Below are positions 53,833-64,000 of a DNA stretch of 64,000 bases, in pieces. The translations under genes and the position numbers were made by a program. Every line of letters starts with the position of its first letter. Within the stretch, counting starts at the first letter, position 1. The notes below the pieces were generated by a model that saw only the letters and a list, made by a program, of their open reading frames with translations, was not told the origin of the DNA and searched no databases. The stretch is from Begonia masoniana. Its lineage: Eukaryota; Streptophyta; Magnoliopsida; Cucurbitales; Begoniaceae. The stretch covers positions 24,481,153-24,545,152 of the forward strand of contig CM039511.1 in assembly GCA_022432975.1 (NCBI GenBank), written 5' to 3'.

Positions 53833-55274
53833 TGACACGGGGTCCCTTAGAAAAGGGGCCCGTGTACACAACCCACAATAATAAAGGTAGGTGCTCAGTT
53901 GTGTGAAAGTGATAAATATTGAAATAAATGAAGAAAAGACAAAAATAAAATGCAAGAAAATAACACTAAGTTAGCAAGATATGGCCGATTATAAGATGAT
54001 GAATATTAGTGAGAAATAAAAGAGAAATAATAAGAAGGAGATGATAGAAGATAATAGAGATGAATGTAAAAGGCAAAGAACTAAAAATAAGTAAATGACA
54101 TAAAAATAAAAGTGAGTGTGTGGATATTGTGAAGCTGAAATTTAGAGGTGGATTTGTGTGCAAAGTGAAGACAATGAAAGTAAAGAAATACCCTTGGTGG
54201 ATCCGAGGAGCGAGCTTACGGGTTAAGCTCCCGGATACCCATTTTTCGTGAAAAAAACGACCACCGTAGGCCGGAGATTTTCGTCCTCGTTTCAACTACC
54301 AAGGGAGAAGATGAGGGAATGAATAAGAGCTAACCTAGCAACCCAAGCTAGGCTAGCAATGGTGGCTAACTCCTCTTGGTTCAAGGAACCAAGGAAAACA
54401 CCAAAGGAAGCCTTGGATATTTAGGGAAAATATTAGTGTATTGATTGGCAAAAAGTTCCCTACAATCACCAATTCCATGCTTAAATAGGCAACCTAAGGT
54501 GGATGGGGTTTGGAGGTGAAATGGTGGCCTTTGATCAAGTGAAAATCGGATGGATGAGGAGCTGGATCCGAGGGGCGCACAGAGAAGCCAATCAGCGCGC
54601 GCCAGCGCGTGCACAGCTGGATCCGGGTAGGCGCGCGCCTGCTGCCAGCTCGCTGATCCGTGCGCTGCTGCCCGCGCCAACCAGAAGCTACCCGCGCCCT
54701 GCTGCTTCTGCCCGCGCGAGCGCCAGATGTCCTCCAAGCGTTGGATCCGAGCCAAAAATGCACCAACGGTCCAGATTCGTCCAAGTCATGAATCCATGCT
54801 CTAACCCACTCATATACCTGCAAAAATATACCTTTAGGAGTGGGCTCTTCTTTGAACCAAGGCTCTCCTTGGGCTCGATTTGTTGAGGACTTCTTCCTTG
54901 GCTTTGAAAATTTGGTTGAATTGTCTTCAACCCCACATCCACCACATTCATCTAATCCTAACCATTCAATCTAATGCATGCAACGCAAATTATAAATCCT
55001 TACAAAAAGGCTAATGTATGCCAATGAGTTTTAAAAATTAAAATTACAATTTCAAGGCCCGGGAAGACAAATTCCCATAGGGCTGTCATCAAGCTCCGTG
55101 CGAATGCTCCAACGGACGACATGACAAGGTTTCTCCTCATCCTCCTTAGTCGGCTCCCAAGTGAAGTCCATGAGTGAATCGAAACCTGCAAAAAGAGAAA
55201 AGTCGTTAGAACATTGAACAGTTAAATTTTGTGCCCGGGTTTGTGATCTAGTAACTGGCCTACGAGGCACGTCA
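53833..55274 (-). mobile_element. Solo LTR of the TGACGTGCC...TGTCA family, TSD GGTTT
   Basis: The plus strand runs TGACACGGGGTCCC...GAGGCACGTCA, with GGTTT at 53828-53832 and 55275-55279. Length is 1442 bp. The flanking LTR sequence joins perfectly after excision (compare 47240-47275). It is the same family as 15624-17016, 58729-59974 and 62439-63986. Confidence 0.95.
55052..55270 (-). CDS. Short frame at LTR start (MPRRPVTRSQ...), probable pol C-terminal tail
   Basis: 72 codons starting 4 bp inside the LTR: MPRRPVTRSQTRAQNL, then a W-containing acidic middle (FTWEPTKEDEE) and an ICLPGP end. Paralogues at 59752-59970 and 63794-63982 conserve the start, and 59752-59970 also the end. In many plant gypsy polyproteins a 'P.TRSQ/TRSRAK' motif marks the C-terminus, so this most likely encodes the polyprotein tail when the LTR is at the 3' end. 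In a solo LTR it is only a relic. Confidence 0.5.
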   Translation of the reverse strand: MPRRPVTRSQTRAQNLTVQCSNDFSLFAGFDSLMDFTWEPTKEDEEKPCHVVRWSIRTELDDSPMGICLPGP

Positions 55275-55742
55275 GGTTTTGGGTGATTTTTTGCTCTCTG
55301 GAAGTTCTGGTTACAGGGAGCATGTTAGGCATTTTATACACGCCAGAGTGTGTGGCTACCGATCGCTGAAATGGGCTAGCGATCGCCTGATTGCTGCTGC
55401 GACTGGGCGCAAGGGTGAGGGGCAACTGATCGCCCCTCCTGTTTGTAGCTTTGGCGATCGATATCCTAAATTTGGAGATCGATCGCCCTTCCCTTTCTTT
55501 GGCAGAGTTACGTTTCTGCCCTCTGCTTTGTTTTAATAGTTTTCATTAATTGTTTAATGGTTTATTTAATTTGTTTTAAGTTTTATTTAATTGATTTAGG
55601 GTTTTGTTTTAAACGATTTTCTAAACGAACTTCGATTCCGATTTAATAAGTTTTAATTCCGATTTAAGTTCATTTAAAAGTTATAAATGAAAAAGAAAAA
55701 TTTATACGAAAAATAATTAGGAATGGGTAAGGGTCGTGACAT

Positions 55743-56482
55743 AAATGAACTCAGTTCGGGAAGTCGGAGTTAAAATAGAGAGGAGTCTGAATCGCAACCT
55801 GGGTGTTGTTAGAAATCCTTGAACGATAGTCAACCCAAATAACGTTAGGAAATTGAAGTTAATTTAAGGATTGAGGATACGAGATAATCTTTAGGGAGAA
55901 AAACCATAATCATGGGGCTAATTGATAAGTTGGAGAGTTTAACGTTTTAGGTGATTAAAGATAGACCAATGCGTGCTCGAGTCGTTAGGCGTTGAGTACA
56001 CAGTTAGAGATCGTTGATTGAGTTACAGCCCAGAAGTTGAAAGAAATTCTTGGCATTTAAGCTAGCTGACGTTAGGAAACATTAGCATAGCTCTGATATA
56101 AAGAGATAGTTAAGGAAAGACATCGATTAAAAAGAACTTTGGAGAATTGAATTACTGGGGGTAATTAAGTGAAAGACGACGCTTACGCAATATTAAGATG
56201 ACAAAGTATGTCGTTGGATAAATTAATTTGAGAATTTGAAATTCGTTGTACTCGATATTTGAGTAAGGACGTGTATGATCCAGTTGAGAAGAGAGAATAT
56301 AAAGAGTGACAGTAAGTAGAGATAGAATCGAAACCCTTATTTGGAGAGATAGAGGAAAAAACTTAAAAAGAATGGAGCGATTGTGAATCAAAGTATAAGG
56401 CCGCAAGACATGAGACGTTGATATCGAGGACTACAAGTTAAGTCAAATTTTAGGGACAAAATTTCAATTAAGGTGGGTAGAA
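55743..56482 (+). mobile_element. 3' internal remnant of a related gypsy element
   Basis: Noncoding, but it matches the end of 48967-50663 (GGCCGCAAGACA..., GAGGACTACAAG, ACAAAATTT, AAGGTGGGTAGAA). It ends in a polypurine tract (AATTAAGGTGGG) directly before the next LTR. It is the host into which the gag-only element inserted. Confidence 0.72.
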
Positions 56483-58318
56483 TGTAACACTCGATTCTTT
56501 TACGGGATTTATTAAATTGAATGTAAATGACATTTTTGTAATTATGTCAAATTAAGTGGGTTTCGTGAAAAGAAAGCGTTATTATGATCCTAATAATTAA
56601 TAAGGATTTTAAGAAAATTTCGGGAATTTTAGGAGTCGTAACGCTAATTTTACGAGAATTACGTTTATTGTAATATAAATGATACTTTGGTAAAAATAGT
56701 AAACGAGGTCCGAATTACAAACGGACAGTTTTAATAGAACCCTTACAATAAGTTGAAGTTATTGGTGAAATAAGAAAATTTGGAGAAACTGAATCGTTAG
56801 ACAATTAACGAAACAAACGACGAAACAAATAGAAAATCAAAGAAAGGACGAAACGGTAATTTACAAAGTCAAAAATTTAATTAAAAACAAAATTCTTTTC
56901 TCTTCTCCCTCAGTCACGATTCTCTGGTTTTCTCCTCTCCCTCCTCTCGCGACATTTCCTTCTCCTTCACGGCGATCTCCGTTCCGACAACCAACGCTCG
57001 TCGATCAACCTCCGTTCTTCACGTTTTCTTCTCCAATCGCAACCCTAGGTATGATTCTAAAGTTTAGGAAGGTTTATTTTGGTTTTTACGGAGTTAAACA
57101 ATTAGGGTTCATTTAGGGTTTTCGCGAAATTGTTGAGTAATGCTAGAAATAGCTAGAATTGCCTTATTTATAACCTTAGTGAATGTATTAAATGGCATTG
57201 GAAGTAGTTGGGCGAATTAATGGACGTTAAGGTGAATTTTGGGTTGTTAGAAAACTGAGAAATCTCATTAATGGAGTTTTATGGATAACGAGCTCAAGGT
57301 GCTCGGTAAAATGTTTTAATGAATCAAATTAGGGCTTTAAGGAATTTCCTTAATTTAGGTTTCGTTAAATTTGGATGTTAATAGTTTAAATTCGTTTTGA
57401 TGATAAAATTGTAAATTGCCGTAGGTAAACAACGCTCGTGGATGGAGCGAGAGTTGCGAAGGAAGCGAGGTAAGTTCTCGTGACTTACTGTGGCCTATTG
57501 GCCTACACCATAAGCCGAGTTTGTGGTTGATGATACGTTGGTGATTAATTGTTTACGTTGGTCATTGTTTCGTCTAATTGTCTTGGTTGGGTAGTTTAGG
57601 TTCGGTTGTTTTTATAGGTTGATTGTTTTGATGGTATTCGTAGAGTTTTAATGGTATGTTCATTTTGTATCTTTATATTGAACTGTTCATACATCATGGT
57701 TTCAAAACGTCATGAAAATGAATTTAAGCATTTATTTCATGAAAAGAGTGCAAGTAAAGTATCATGTAAACAACCCCATGTATGTGGTTATCGGGGTGAG
57801 GTTCAGACCCGGCGTTCCGTGGTGAGCGGGTTTTCCTCCCTTCAGATGGTGCGGGCAGTCTAACCGCTTGACGTGCCTTATCCATCTGTCGAGTGATATG
57901 CTTCGATAACCAAAAGAATGTCACGGTGAGAATGAATGAATGAATGCATGAGTGATGATGTTATAAAAATTGCATACATATTCATGCATAGCATTTACGT
58001 AGAGCTTGCTGAGATTTTTATCTCATTGGTGTCTTTATGGTGTAGGTAACCTTGACATAAGTGAGGAAGAGATCCCTCCACCTGAGGAATGATGCAGTTG
58101 AAGGAGGATGGCCTGTGGGAGTGCGCTGGGCAGTCGATGCTCCTTTTGACCCGTGGGGGAAGTAAGCGTATATTTTAGGAACACGGTAGTTAGAATAATT
58201 GTATAGTTAGAACATTTTAGGATGTTTGGGAATCTGGTTAGTTGATATGTTATGTTTTGATGTTTTTAAACGTTTTGGAAACTATTTTATGAACTGCTGG
58301 TGATTTTAGCAGGAGGAT
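56483..58318 (+). mobile_element. 3' LTR of the host element, right-truncated
   Basis: It starts TGTAACACTCG. Landmarks: CCTAG|GTATGATTC near 57048, donor GAG|GTAAGTTCTCGTGACTTAC at 57470, GGCCTACACCATAAG, the hairpin-bounded module (57786-57911), and acceptor-like TATGGTGTAG|GTAACC at 58045. It breaks off at GATTTTAGCAGGAGG, where related LTRs (47170, 53750) continue. Confidence 0.85.
57786..57911 (+). repeat. Hairpin-bounded LTR module, second copy
   Basis: Arms GGTTATCGG (57786-57794) and CGATAACC (57904-57911); homologous to 2884-3007. Confidence 0.7.
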
Positions 58319-58728
58319 AACATATAATAGAGGAAACAAATGATATAGCTTGATGCAAAAGAAAACACAAACACAAAACCAAAAGGAGATGAAAATCGAG
58401 AGGAGAAAAGAAGAAAAATTGAGAGGATAGGAGATGAAAACCGATGCTCACCTTGGCCGATTCTTAAGCAATGAGTGCACCAATGAAAATTGATTTTACC
58501 TAAGCGATTCTCCTAAAATGGAAGGCTACAAAATACCGAAAAAACGTGCTGCAAATATTAAGTTATTCAACGTTAAAAGCAACAACAAAAAAAAATCGAA
58601 AAATGCAACCACAATGAGCGTCTACTCGATTTTTGTGCTATGCACTTGACTTGCTAAACCTTGTGAAAAAGGTTGAGCCAAATGCACCAAAAACACTCAG
58701 GGGAAGAACCTTGTGCTCTGATACCACT
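58319..58728 (-). mobile_element. Leader region and primer-binding site of a minus-strand gypsy element
   Basis: TGGTATCAGAGC (minus strand, 58726-58715) lies two bases from the LTR end (...CACTGTGTCA). About 390 bp of noncoding leader follow leftwards until the truncated LTR at 58318. Gag and pol of this element are not present to its left. Confidence 0.75.
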
Positions 58729-59974
58729 TGACACAGTGGCCCTTAGAGAAGGAACCGTGTAAACCCACAAAATGATGCAAAGTGCTCGGGTGAAAGTGAT
58801 ATGCACAAAACTGAGAGAAAAAGTGAAGAGTATGGAGATAAAGATGCAGCCAAATGAAAATGTGATGAGTGTGTGATATTAGGCCGAGAATGATGATGGA
58901 ATGAAGTGCAAGAAAATGGATGTAATGGAAGAAACCTTTGGCAGACTCGAGAGCTATCTAACGTTATGCTCACGGGTGAATGTTTTCCCGTGGAAAAACA
59001 ACCACCGTTGGGCCTAGGTTTTCTCGTCCTCCAACCTTTTAAACTCTATATGAGAGAGGTGAGGGAATGCTAAGAATTCACCAAACAACCTGAATTCTTG
59101 GGGAATAATGGAGAGCCACTCCACTCGATTGAAAAAACCAAGGAAACCCTAAGGTCTTCTAACACTTCGGTTAGGAAAAGGAGAGTTTGTATTAATTTGG
59201 CAAAAAAGTTCCTACAAACACCAATGCTATGCTTTAAATAAACAACCTAGGGTGGATGATTAGGGTTTGGCATTGGAAGGAGGAGATTTGAGCCATTGGA
59301 TGAAGGAATGCAATTTGCGGCCATGAGCTTCACTCCGCGCACGCGCCATTCAACGGCCATGATGCAACCTGCGCCTCCTTGCTGATCTCACGCGTGCGCT
59401 ATCCGATGGCCATGATGCAACCCGCGCCTTGCTTGATCCCATGGCTGATATGTGTCATGCCATTGATCCTCGAGGGCACCATCAGATGTACCTGTAAAGA
59501 TCATACCTTAAGTTGGAGCGTTCCTTTGCGCCATATCTTCATTTTAGTCCATATTGATAAAGTAGTAAATCCACACATGTTAATGGACTTTTCTCTTTTG
59601 TTGGGCAATTCTTCAACCCATCAAACCACCATCATTCATCTAGTCCTAACCATTCTATCTAATGCATGATGTAATATAAATAAGTTCATACAACAAGGCT
59701 AGAGTTTGCCAACAAAAAACAAAAAAAAAATCAAAACAAAAGTTACACAATTTAGGGGCCGGGAAGACAAATTCCTGTTGGGCCATTTGATGAGTCCATC
59801 CGTGTATTCCAAGTGAGGTTGTGCAAGGGCTGATCCATGTCCTCCAAATTAGGTTCCCATGTGATGTCGCCAATGAGATCAACACCTGCAAGAAAAGCAA
59901 ACTCATTAGTAAAAAAGTTAAGTAAATTATGGGCTTCAGTTTGTGACCTTGTAGTAGGCCTTCTTGGCATGTCA
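58729..59974 (-). mobile_element. 5' LTR (TGACATGCC...TGTCA family) inserted in older gypsy pol
   Basis: The minus strand runs TGACATGCCAAGAAGG...CCACTGTGTCA. Length is 1246 bp. Because a primer-binding site follows, it was a 5' LTR and not a solo LTR; its partner was lost at the 58318 break. On its right it cuts an integrase zinc-finger coding region. Confidence 0.88.
59752..59970 (-). CDS. Short frame at LTR start (MPRRPTTRSQ...), probable pol C-terminal tail
   Basis: 72 codons: MPRRPTTRSQTEAHNLLNFF, ITWEPNLEDM in the middle, and GICLPGP at the end. Same length and layout as 55052-55270. Conserved residues include MPRRP, TRSQ, the TWEP block and the terminal CLPGP. Confidence 0.5.
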   Translation of the reverse strand: MPRRPTTRSQTEAHNLLNFFTNEFAFLAGVDLIGDITWEPNLEDMDQPLHNLTWNTRMDSSNGPTGICLPGP

Positions 59975-61487
59975 CATGCGGTGCACGTCTCTCTTCATAT
60001 GGGGCCAATAGAAGTGTTCCTTGAGCATATCAAGAATTTTCTTCTCCCCGAAATGACTTGCTATCTTTTACAAGGCACCACCTTAAACTTCCTTGGGGAA
60101 TGCAAAATTTTCCCACTTTCACTAAGTAGCCATCCATAAGGCGATATTCTCCTTTGGCCTTGTCTATGAACTTGGTGTAATAGGATCCAAAGGCAAGGTT
60201 AAATTCATAGCTTTCCTTTATCCATTCAAATCCAAAGAATCTAGTCCCTAACTCGGTAAGAAGAATGTGTTTCCTAGAGAGTGCATCGGCGACTACATTA
60301 TTCTCTCCTTTCAAGTATTTTAGGGTGTAGGGAAAGCTCCCTAAGAACTCCACCCACTTTACACGTTTCTTGTTCAACTTTTGATGACTCTTGATATGCC
60401 TTAAGGCTTAATGGTTAGTGTTGATAACAAACTCTCTCGACAAGAGGTAGTGTTGTCAGTGCTCTAATGCTCGTATAACAGCATAAAATTCTTTATCATA
60501 AGTGAAATAATTGAGCACGGTTCCTTTTAACTTATTACTAAAATATGCAATGAGTTTCCATTCTTACATGAGTACAACTCCAATGCCGACTCCAGAAGCA
60601 TCACTCTTGACTTCAAATACCTTATTAAAGTCAGGGAGTGCAAGTACATGCGAGTGGCATAACTTGTACTTAATCAGCTCAAAGCTCTTTTTGCACGTTG
60701 GGGTCCAAGTGAATTCTTTCCCTTTCTTGGTGCAATTGGTAAGTGGTGCAACTATTGAGCTAAAGTCCTTGATAAAGCTCCTATAAAATGAGGCTAGTCC
60801 ATGAAAGCTACGTACTTCGAATATGGAATTTGGTGTAGGCCAGTCCTCAATGGCGATCTTGTACACGTCAGCTTCCATTCCATCCTTTGAAATCATAAAC
60901 TAGAAAGTATACATTGTCTTGTGCGAACGAAGATTTGCTTAAGTTTCCAAATAACTTAGTTTTTCAAAGGGTCTTAAAGAGAGTACTAAAATGGTTGAGG
61001 TATTGTGGAAGGTCCATGTTATACACTAGTATGTCATCAAAATAGACAGCAATGAATTTTCCTAAGAAATCTTTAAGCACATGGTGCATAAGTTTCATGA
61101 ACGTACTCGGGGCGTTAGATAATCCAAAGGGCATGACCATCCACTCAAACAACCCATATTTTGTCTTGAAGGCCGTCTTCCACTCGCCACCTTCCTTCAT
61201 TCTTATTTGGTGGTAACCACTCTTGAGGTCCTACCTTTAAAATATCAACGCTCCACTGAACTCATCAAACATGTCCTCGAGCCTAGGGATGGGAAACTTA
61301 TACTTCACGGTGATTTGGTTCATGGCTCAGCTATCGACATATATCCTCATTGTGTCATCTTTCTTGGGAACTAATAGTGAGGGAACTGCACAGGGGCTCA
61401 TGGACTCTCTTATGTAGCCCTTGTCCAATAATTCTTGCACTTGGTCCTGCAGTTTCCAAAGGTGTGTTCAAAGCCTTCACATAATTC
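59975..61487 (-). pseudogene. Gypsy pol remnant: RT, RNase H, integrase zinc finger
   Basis: Read leftwards from 61487: a [13 protein letters not shown] start, [27 protein letters not shown], then [15 protein letters not shown] and the RT active site YFDDILVYN (about 61025). Next come [20 protein letters not shown], RNase H ([13 protein letters not shown], about 60600) and VVADALSRK (about 60290). The HHCC-type start of integrase follows (HFYWPHMKRDVHR, about 59995), which is cut by the LTR at 59974. The FHGLASFYR and DASGVGIG style differs from the Tekay-like element, so it is another gypsy lineage. Several stops and shifts are present. Confidence 0.9.
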
Positions 61488-61493
61488 ATTTCC

Positions 61494-61581
61494 TATAGAA
61501 GAAAAAAGTGTGTGAGAATATAAGTTCAATAAAATGTGTGCTCGGGCTTGGGATCATGTGACGGGCCTATGGGGCACATCA
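61494..61581 (-). mobile_element. LTR-start fragment fused to RT
   Basis: The minus strand starts TGATGTGCCCCATAGGCCCG and follows the same path as the starts of the 55274, 59974 and 63986 LTRs (ATGATCCCAAGCCCGAGCAC). After 88 bp, at TTCTTCTATAG, it jumps to the RT-coding sequence. The rest of the LTR, gag and protease are missing. Confidence 0.72.
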
Positions 61582-62438
61582 AATCATGGATTTTAGAAAA
61601 AGGAGAGTAACTATATGTCTTACATAGGATTCGACTTTCTAAATCTCATGAGGAGAATGGTTTGTCTGCCATGGCCTGACAATTAAAAGCACTAGGATTG
61701 TAGTGTCTGTGATGACTTGCACACTATATATTTCATACTGAAATAAACATTAGAACATGTTAGTATGATGGATAATTAATGAATATGCAATAAATATAAA
61801 TTAAAGATATTATTGGATGTCTATATGAATACTTATCATTATACACATGAAGATAGTAGATAAATAATAACATCTACACGGATGCAATCGAGGATCTAAT
61901 TGATTGCATTAGTGTTTAATTGCATAATCATCATCATATATGCATAAAGGTAAACATATGATAATACTACCATGAAATTTGTACAATTAGGATCGAGTTA
62001 ATTGCACTTGACTTAATTTCGTAAATAATGTTAATTAATTAAACTAATAAAATTAGAAACTAAGTGCATAAACATAGTTGCACTAGATGTTGGAGATTAT
62101 ATGCATAAGATTAGTTAAGCTTAAGGTTAGATGTTCATGTTGTTAGTTGCACTCATTGATACATTGATAACATAGTGTTCATACGTATGTTGAATATGAC
62201 ATTTAGGCTATGATTCGTGATATGATATGCCTTGTATTCATTACATGCAATATGAACTTCAAACGTATGAAAGAAGTGTATGATATGATTGGGCATTAGA
62301 CGCAAGGCTGAGGTGTCTACAATGCGATGTGTCACAAAGATCAGGCCAAATATGTAAAAATATGTGTACACCAGTGAATTATCAACCTTATAATGAAGAT
62401 TCTGCTTGTGAGAACTAATAATGTAGGAAGTTAGTACA
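61582..62438. other. Unassigned AT-rich DNA
   Basis: No coding frame of substance. Repeated short blocks (ATGCATAA, TTAATTAATTA, TTGCACT) suggest an old noncoding transposon or LTR, but I find no termini. It ends in GTACA beside the LTR at 62439. Confidence 0.4.
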
Positions 62439-63986
62439 TGACAACAGAGTCCCTTAGAAAAGGGATCGTGTAATACCCACAAAAGTGACAAAGTGCTCGG
62501 GTGGAAATGTGTTGTACAAAACCAAAAATAAAGAGGAGAAAATGGAGAAAATGATGTAATCAAATGTGAGGTGATGTGTGTGAGGGGTGGCCGAATATTA
62601 TAGGGAATGAAAGTGCATGAAAAATAAAAGAAACATGGGAAGAATATGAAGGTGATGGTGGTGTGAAATCCGTGGAGCAAATGCTAAGAAAAATAAAGAG
62701 AAATGCAAAAAGATGAAGGTGAATGTGTGAAGTGTTGAAATGGCCAAAAATGGAGAAATAAATTGCAAGAAAATAAGATGGATGTAAAAAAAATGGGAAT
62801 ATCCTTGGTGGACCCAAGGAGCTATCTCACGTTTGAGCTCTTGGGTGCACATTTTCCCGGAAGAAAACGACCACCATAGACCTAGGTTTTCGTCTTTGAA
62901 CCCAAATCTCGAGAGAAGAGGGTAAAGGAAAGATTCGAGTTTACCTAGCAACTCAAGGGCTAGGGGAACAAGGGAGGACCTCTCCACTCGATTCAAGAAT
63001 CGAGGAAACACCCAAGGAGGGGCGTCTAACCTTAGTTAGGAAAATAGCAATTTCATAAAAAGGGCAAAAAGTTTTTCATACATGCACCAATACTATGCAT
63101 TTATAGGCAACCTAGGGTGGATTAGGGTTTGGCAAGGATTGAAGAGAGGATTTGAGCCCTTAGATGAAGGTGTAATTCGCGGCCCAAAAATTGAGATCAA
63201 CGCGCGCCAATCGGGATGACCAGATGCTGCCAGCTAGCGCCATCAACAGTGCTGATGATCATCTGAGTGTGCTCCTCTCGAGCGAATCAGGTGCGGCCAC
63301 GGTAGGAGCCACCTATAGGCCCAGATCAATGATCCGTGCACGACTACGATCAACGGTCAGAAGCAGCCCTTGTGCGCGATCCGTGGCTCCAGCGTGCGCC
63401 TCATCCATTGACTGGTTACTGCCCGTGCGCGCACCTGATTGTGCTTGTTGCTGCCCGCGCGCGCCCAGATCAACGGCTCAGCTTTTGTCCTGCTCCAACT
63501 TGATCAAGGGCTGATATTTTGCCACGTCATTGAGCCATGTTCCCACCAACATTTATACCTGCAATTTCATACGTTAAAATGTGGGCTCTTCCTTGGGCTA
63601 AGGTTACCTTTGGGCTCCTTTTATTGAAAAGAAAATCCATAAGTGTGGAGAGCTTCTTCACTTGGATGGCCAAGTCTTCAACCCATAATCGACCACATTC
63701 ATCTAACCCTAACCACACAATCTAATGCATGATGCAAAATATAATAATCCATACAAAAGGCTAATGTATGCCAAATAAATTCAAAAACCAAAATTACATA
63801 ATTTCATGGGCCGGGAAGACAAATTCCCATGGGCTGAGTAGGAGATTCCTCCAAGTGTTCCAAGTGAGGTTTCCATCACGATCATCAACTACCTGCAATA
63901 AAAGAAAATAATTTTCATTAGTTAAAAGGTTAAGTAATTCATTGGCCTTGGGTTGTGATCTAGCTATGGGCCTCCTTGGCAAATCA
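62439..63986 (-). mobile_element. 3' LTR of a minus-strand gypsy element that continues beyond the window
   Basis: The minus strand runs TGATTTGCCAAGGAGG...AGGGACTCTGTTGTCA. Length is 1548 bp. A polypurine tract stands directly upstream, and no primer-binding site follows its end, so it is a 3' LTR. The left duplication would be GTACA (62434-62438). A GC-rich block lies at 63190-63480. Confidence 0.85.
63794..63982 (-). CDS. Pol C-terminal tail read into the 3' LTR (partial)
   Basis: From the right edge the minus strand reads PLGGDDLPRRPIARSQPKAN in one frame. The GGD codons are the polypurine tract, and DLPRRPIARSQ lies in the LTR. The internal domain's reading frame therefore enters the 3' LTR without a stop. 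The local ATG gives 62 codons, with conserved PRRP.xRSQ at the start. A shift seems to have damaged the end (WEFVFPAHEIM against GICLPGP elsewhere). Confidence 0.6.
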   Translation of the reverse strand: MPRRPIARSQPKANELLNLLTNENYFLLLQVVDDRDGNLTWNTWRNLLLSPWEFVFPAHEIM

Positions 63987-63994
63987 TCCCCTCC
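63987..63994 (-). other. Polypurine tract
   Basis: The minus strand reads GGAGGGGA immediately before the LTR start TGATTTGCC. Confidence 0.8.
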
Positions 63995-64000
63995 GAGTGG

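Larger units (their letters stand above)
46580..55742 (+). mobile_element. Gag-only gypsy element (TR-GAG-like), plus orientation
   Basis: Order: truncated 5' LTR, primer-binding site, intact gag, broken knuckle region, 1.7 kb noncoding, polypurine tract, 3' LTR. The two LTRs are very similar where both exist (46970-47722 against 53555-55742, insertion excluded). No pol motif is present. It appears to sit inside a relative whose tail follows at 55743; TAAAT (55743-55747) would be its duplication. The class name follows published gag-only plant elements; membership is inferred. Confidence 0.8.
50664..55742 (+). repeat. 3' LTR of the gag-only element (expanded, with nested solo LTR)
   Basis: It runs from TGTAACACCCAG to GGGTCGTGACA. 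Landmarks: TTCTAG|GTAACATTC near 51231, donor CAG|GTAAGTTCTCGTGACTT at 51648, GGCCTACACCATATG. The 22-bp array follows and then a deletion that joins it directly to GGCGATTTTGGACCCG; relative to 46690-46970 this removed the acceptor region. A 14-bp hairpin with one mismatch is at 55453-55487. Confidence 0.9.

Overview
This window is plant nuclear DNA made almost entirely of nested, decayed transposable elements. I see no credible host protein-coding gene, rRNA gene or tRNA gene. Several features point to a flowering plant: Ty3/gypsy LTRs of the TGTAAC...GTTACA type, primer-binding sites of the TGGTATCAGAGC type, a chromodomain-bearing Tekay/Del-like pol, a Ty1/copia element with 0.2-kb LTRs, a MuDR-type transposase fragment and a hAT-like terminus. 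The setting looks pericentromeric or otherwise heterochromatic. The species cannot be named from this sequence.

Layout from left to right. (1) 1-7296: a minus-strand copia element (gag remnant, primer-binding site, 5' LTR) is cut by an LTR ('LTR-B', ending at 5781). LTR-B itself holds a hAT-like terminus (ending at 705) and a solo LTR ('LTR-A', 1613-4321, target duplication CCTAT). (2) 7306-24932: a Mutator-like element (about 650-bp inverted repeats, 9-bp duplication TAAATATAG) was split by a Tekay-like gypsy element at 8995-23891 (duplication AATAC). That element carries three further solo LTRs, at 9421-12058, 15624-17016 and 20824-23048. (3) 25736-33345: a copia element (duplication AGAGG) whose gag-pol frame is split by a solo LTR at 26966-29935 (duplication AGCCC). 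(4) 33513-46579: a minus-strand gypsy element with gag remnants but no recognisable pol. It contains a 1.5-kb perfect 10-bp satellite and a 5.6-kb solo LTR ('LTR-F', 40365-45993, duplication GCTTA) swollen by a 3.5-kb array of 92-bp units. (5) 46580-55742: a plus-strand gag-only gypsy element. Its 3' LTR carries a 1.6-kb array of 22-bp units and a solo LTR at 53833-55274 (duplication GGTTT). The element sits inside a relative whose tail and 3' LTR run to 58318. (6) 58319-64000: minus-strand gypsy remnants of another family (LTRs TGAYRTGCC...TGTCA), including a broken RT-RNaseH-integrase region and a 3' LTR whose element continues past the right edge.

The most interesting signal is shared by at least eight LTRs from several gypsy families. 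Each has what looks like an intron inside the LTR: a consensus donor (AG|GTAAGT, usually followed by a GCCTACACCA-like motif) and an acceptor (TGGTGTAG|GTGA-like). Inside that putative intron each family carries a different hairpin-forming module, amplified into a tandem array in four LTRs. A second shared theme is a GATCGATC-type palindrome or hairpin in the last few hundred bases of many of these LTRs.

The genes do not work together as a pathway. They are gag, protease, reverse transcriptase, RNase H, integrase and transposase fragments, nearly all broken by stops, frameshifts, lost catalytic residues or nested insertions. One 279-codon gag frame (47887-48726) is intact. Seven solo LTRs with recognisable target duplications against about three LTR pairs point to heavy LTR-LTR recombination.
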